A stretch of 64,000 nucleotides of DNA from Sphingobacterium allocomposti (lineage in GTDB: Bacteria; Bacteroidota; Bacteroidia; Sphingobacteriales; Sphingobacteriaceae). Location of the stretch: the NCBI RefSeq assembly GCF_008124885.1, contig NZ_VNHX01000020.1:25922-89921 (forward strand), given 5' to 3'. The notes beneath the pieces were generated by a model. That model searched no databases. It worked only from the letters and a program-made list of their open reading frames with translations, and was not told the DNA's origin. A program made the position numbers and the translations under genes. Positions 61,407-64,000 of this stretch are shown piece after piece. Every line of letters starts with the position of its first letter. Position 1 is the first letter of the stretch.

Positions 61407-62072
61407 TTATATCAGTTCGGCATCCCTACAATGTGCAACCAGCTGTCCGTTGTTGTTAAAGCCAAGCGATTCCTTCATAAGGTTCAGCCGCTTTTCGATA
61501 GTGCTCAGGCTGGAGGCTTTCGCTCCCATCTGTTTGAGTATTTCAGGCATCCGGTATTGTGGAATACCCTGATACAATAAGTTGACAATCTGCAGATCAA
61601 GCTGCGAGAATTCATACGAATTTTGATCTGGAACAGCTTTTCTGTTACCGCCAGATTGATATGTCCTTCCCTGATAAACCATCTGAAGCGCTTCTTTTAG
61701 ATGCTCCCGTCCTCGGCGGGCTTTCAGGACATACCCATCAATTTGCTTTGCCTTCAACATTTCATGGGCTACCGGCGTTATCTCCTGTACGGTCATAACA
61801 ACAACCTTGATGTCGGGCTGCACAGACTTTACAACTTTGACGAGGGAAAGCCCATCCTTTATTTCCTGGGCAGAGCCGTCATCTTTAAAATTAATATCGG
61901 TAATCAGTAGGTCATATGGTTGTCCGTTCCGTATGGCGTTCTTGATCCAAGTGAGGGCATGATCGCAATAATAAACATAGTCGGCATCGACAACTCCCAG
62001 ATCACGCAGCGTTATTTGCACTGCAAAATTCTCGGTATCGTGGTCTTCGGCAATGAGTACTTTTTTAAACAT
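61407..62072 (-). CDS. Response regulator
   Basis: The 221-residue protein has a receiver domain (KKVLIAEDHDTENFAV; phosphorylated Asp in LLITDINFKDD; Lys in GYVLKARRG) and a C-terminal HTH region (LYQGIPQYRMPEILKQMG) somewhat like NarL-type domains. It follows the histidine kinase by 12 bp, so the two are one system. Confidence 0.87.
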   Translation of the reverse strand: MFKKVLIAEDHDTENFAVQITLRDLGVVDADYVYYCDHALTWIKNAIRNGQPYDLLITDINFKDDGSAQEIKDGLSLVKVVKSVQPDIKVVVMTVQEITPVAHEMLKAKQIDGYVLKARRGREHLKEALQMVYQGRTYQSGGNRKAVPDQNSYEFSQLDLQIVNLLYQGIPQYRMPEILKQMGAKASSLSTIEKRLNLMKESLGFNNNGQLVAHCRDAELI

Positions 62073-62084
62073 ACAATAATCATC

Positions 62085-63773
62085 TTATATTAATGGGATA
62101 TTGGCGGTAATGCTCAGCCCCTTTCCCGGTTCACTTGCAAAGATAATCTCACCGCCAAGGTTCTCTATACGGGAAACCGTATTTGTCAGGCCTTTTCCCT
62201 TCGATTTTACTTTGGGGATTCCTATACCGTTATCTTTATAAAATATTTTGAGCTGCCGGTCTGATTTTTCGAACCGTACAACAACCTGTTCGGCCTGACT
62301 ATGTTTCTTCATGTTGACCATCAATTCCTGAAGCACATATTTCACCTCGTTCTTGACCCGTTTACTGATATCGGCCCATTGTTCGGCATCATTACCCGCT
62401 ATGGACACACGCCGATGATCCGTCGCGAAAGATCTCAGTAAGGCGGAAATCTGTTCGTTATAAGGAACCTCAATAACGGGCAGTTGATCCACATTATGTG
62501 AGATGTCCCGCGACTGATTGTATATAACTTCCAATTTATCAAGCAGCCCTTCCCGATCCAGGTCATCTTTATATTCGACCTCGGTCATCACCCGATAAAT
62601 ATCGTTGGCAACAACATCATGCACTTTTTTAGAGATTTTAAGCTGTGTTTCCTTGATCTTGTGCTGTGCTTCCAGCTCGAGGCGTTGCTTGCGCCGTTTG
62701 TACCAAAGACTTCCACCTCCGGTAGCAATTAGGAGCAAAAAAATACTTGCGCCGGTAATAGCACGTTGTCGAACAAGACGGCTCTGCTTTTCGGCGTTTT
62801 CCTTTTCCAGGCGCAGATTATCGGCTTTATTTTTTTCGACCTCATAGCGGATAAGGGCAAATTGGTTTTTCGCTGCTGCACGGGCTTGCTGTATGCTGTC
62901 GGTAAGCTGATGATAAACCGCAAAATAGGCTCGCGCAGAGTCTATGGAACTTAGTCGGATGAGCCGCTTTAGGGCACTGGCTTGATCGCTCGCACTATTA
63001 ATCACTTTTGCTATAGCATACTGTTTCCGGGCAAAATACAGCGAAGAGTCGGGCTTGATTTTCTCGTAATAATCAGAAAGATATGCGTAGCTGGAGTTCT
63101 GTCCCCAAAGATCGTTTTTCTGCTTCCGGATACTTAGTGCATGTGTAAGATCTTTGACAGGATTGTAACTCTTTTGATATTGCCACATAGCCGTAGCATA
63201 ATTGGTCAGAATGCGAGCAAAATCAGTAGTACCTTTATTTTCTTCTTGAAGGATAGCTGAATAAATTGAAATAGCTCGAGAATAATCTTTTTTCTCCTGA
63301 TAGAGCCTGCCTAAATTACTCCGGTAAGTTCTGACCAATGCGGAATCTGCTGCGAATTTAATAGCAAGATTATAGAAATCGATCGCCCGATCCTTATCGC
63401 CAAGAGCATTTGTTGCAACCCCTAGGTTATTGTAATTGGTACTTAAATAAACATAATGCTCAGGATTATCGGTATTCAGATAGTCAATCGCTTCCAGCGC
63501 CGTTTCCTGGGCTCCAAAATAGTCTCCTTGGTCCTTTTGCGTTATTGCCATGTTGATCAAACAGTTCGCGACGTTTAGGCTATCCTTATGTTCTAAAAAT
63601 ATATTTTTTGCATTTTCAAATACAAGAAAAGCACTGTCTGCTACACCGCGATCTAAATACGTCAAGGCTTCATTATATAAAGCATATCCTTCTTCGCTTA
63701 CATTCTGAATCTTTGTTGTCTTTTCACAGCCTAAAAAGGTCAAGCAAACCAGGTATAATAAAGTTCTTTTCAA
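62085..63773 (-). CDS. TPR-containing sensor histidine kinase
   Basis: The 562-residue protein has a lipobox-like start (LVCLTFLGCEKTTK), TPR repeats over the first 300 residues, a coiled segment, a membrane helix (ITGASIFLLLIATGGGSLWY) and a kinase core. The core has the H-box ISKKVHDVVANDIYR and an ATP lid with DNGIGIPK and KGKGLTNTVSRIENLGG. TPR histidine kinases of this type are frequent in Bacteroidota. The signal is unknown. Confidence 0.88.
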   Translation of the reverse strand: MKRTLLYLVCLTFLGCEKTTKIQNVSEEGYALYNEALTYLDRGVADSAFLVFENAKNIFLEHKDSLNVANCLINMAITQKDQGDYFGAQETALEAIDYLNTDNPEHYVYLSTNYNNLGVATNALGDKDRAIDFYNLAIKFAADSALVRTYRSNLGRLYQEKKDYSRAISIYSAILQEENKGTTDFARILTNYATAMWQYQKSYNPVKDLTHALSIRKQKNDLWGQNSSYAYLSDYYEKIKPDSSLYFARKQYAIAKVINSASDQASALKRLIRLSSIDSARAYFAVYHQLTDSIQQARAAAKNQFALIRYEVEKNKADNLRLEKENAEKQSRLVRQRAITGASIFLLLIATGGGSLWYKRRKQRLELEAQHKIKETQLKISKKVHDVVANDIYRVMTEVEYKDDLDREGLLDKLEVIYNQSRDISHNVDQLPVIEVPYNEQISALLRSFATDHRRVSIAGNDAEQWADISKRVKNEVKYVLQELMVNMKKHSQAEQVVVRFEKSDRQLKIFYKDNGIGIPKVKSKGKGLTNTVSRIENLGGEIIFASEPGKGLSITANIPLI

Positions 63774-63803
63774 GGGTCACAATTTTAGCTTAAAAGTACA
63801 AAA

Positions 63804-63834
63804 AAAGAAGGCGTCTAAAAAGGGCGCCTTCTTT
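63804..63834 (-). terminator. Rho-independent terminator
   Basis: AAAGAAGGCG pairs with CGCCTTCTTT around a short loop, followed on the minus strand by a T-run. It should end transcription from the partial gene at the right edge, before the kinase promoter. Confidence 0.75.
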
Positions 63835-63879
63835 GTTTTATTATGGGCTTGTGATCTGTAATGGTTTTGGGAGATTAGC

Positions 63880-64000
63880 CTAGGCCGCCAGCGGTTGATA
63901 TGGGCAATTTATCCATGACTGGTCATAAAATAAGCGGATTATTGTATTTAGGTTCGTCGTTTGGTCCGGAGAAAGTTGTTTCAGGAGTTTTTTCGACCAT
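63880..64000 (-). CDS. Possible C-terminal end of a gene cut by the window edge
   Basis: A minus frame runs in from the edge, includes DQTTNLNTIIRLFYDQSW and stops at 63880, about 45 nt before a terminator on the same strand. The short tail is not recognised. Confidence 0.3.
   Translation of the reverse strand, partial: WSKKLLKQLSPDQTTNLNTIIRLFYDQSWINCPYQPLAA

Noticed and set aside
62605..62954. Plus-strand frames inside the histidine kinase gene
   Set aside because: They are antisense shadows of the helical coding region with no start signal or family match.

Overview
The window looks like a chromosomal segment of a Bacteroidota bacterium, most likely Sphingobacteriaceae (Sphingobacterium- or Parapedobacter-like). 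The grounds are a SusC/SusD pair, TlpA-DUF3738 and DUF6520-type genes, TAnnTTTG-type -7 promoter boxes, few Shine-Dalgarno sites, and many AraC-type regulators. No rRNA, tRNA or CRISPR array was seen. Base composition is patchy: roughly 21-35 kb is visibly GC-richer than its surroundings, and 36-53 kb is AT-rich. This fits several acquisitions.

Left part (1-20.4 kb, almost all on the minus strand). This is a detoxification region. It starts with the end of an RND/TolC efflux operon. Next comes an AraC regulator with an isochorismatase-like hydrolase and a luciferase-like oxidoreductase; these two enzyme genes share an operator with identical geometry. A sulfur-detoxification block follows: two metallo-beta-lactamase/rhodanese (persulfide dioxygenase-like) proteins, one exported and one cytosolic, a YeeE/YedE thiosulfate-uptake pair, thioredoxin, a single-domain rhodanese, a methyltransferase, a TauE-type exporter and a Crp/Fnr regulator. 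Three promoters in this block carry the same operator exactly 40 nt from the same -7 element. A copper/thiol-stress block closes the region: OsmC, AraC, a metal-binding lipoprotein, an MFS pump, an HMA protein, a CopA ATPase and an HMA-AraC regulator.

Middle part (20.4-35.4 kb). About 0.8 kb of repeat-rich non-coding DNA leads into a small cassette on the minus strand: two tiny membrane or basic proteins, a DUF5675 protein and a 252-residue protein. Upstream of the cassette lie two arrays of short repeats in step with the DNA helix. A LytTR membrane regulator and small unknown genes follow. Then comes a nutrient-uptake or redox locus: AraC regulator, lipoprotein, MauE/DoxX membrane protein, DUF6520 protein, and a minus-strand TlpA-DUF3738/SusC/SusD operon.

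Right part (35.4-64 kb). A short cluster (XRE, secreted nuclease, an unknown protein, a membrane protein) is cut by IS66 and IS21 remnants. An AT-rich island of about 14 kb (39.4-53.3 kb) then carries a mobile-element HTH/DUF3987 pair and a tightly packed defence-like operon: XRE controller, SNF2-type helicase, small protein, zinc-hook ATPase with a C-terminal RN-X4-H motif, type III Mod, type III Res, and two uncharacterised tail genes. IS21 fragments in opposite orientation, and an intact IS3-family element, bound this island. To the right are a short-chain dehydrogenase, an NTF2-like protein, decayed genes (Abi-like, DUF695), AraC, RidA, a P-loop kinase, a membrane coiled-coil protein and a two-component system.

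The strongest candidate for an undescribed system is the 42.0-53.3 kb operon. It combines type III restriction-modification with a RapA-like helicase and a RloC-like ATPase, followed by a possibly RNase H-fold tail protein.
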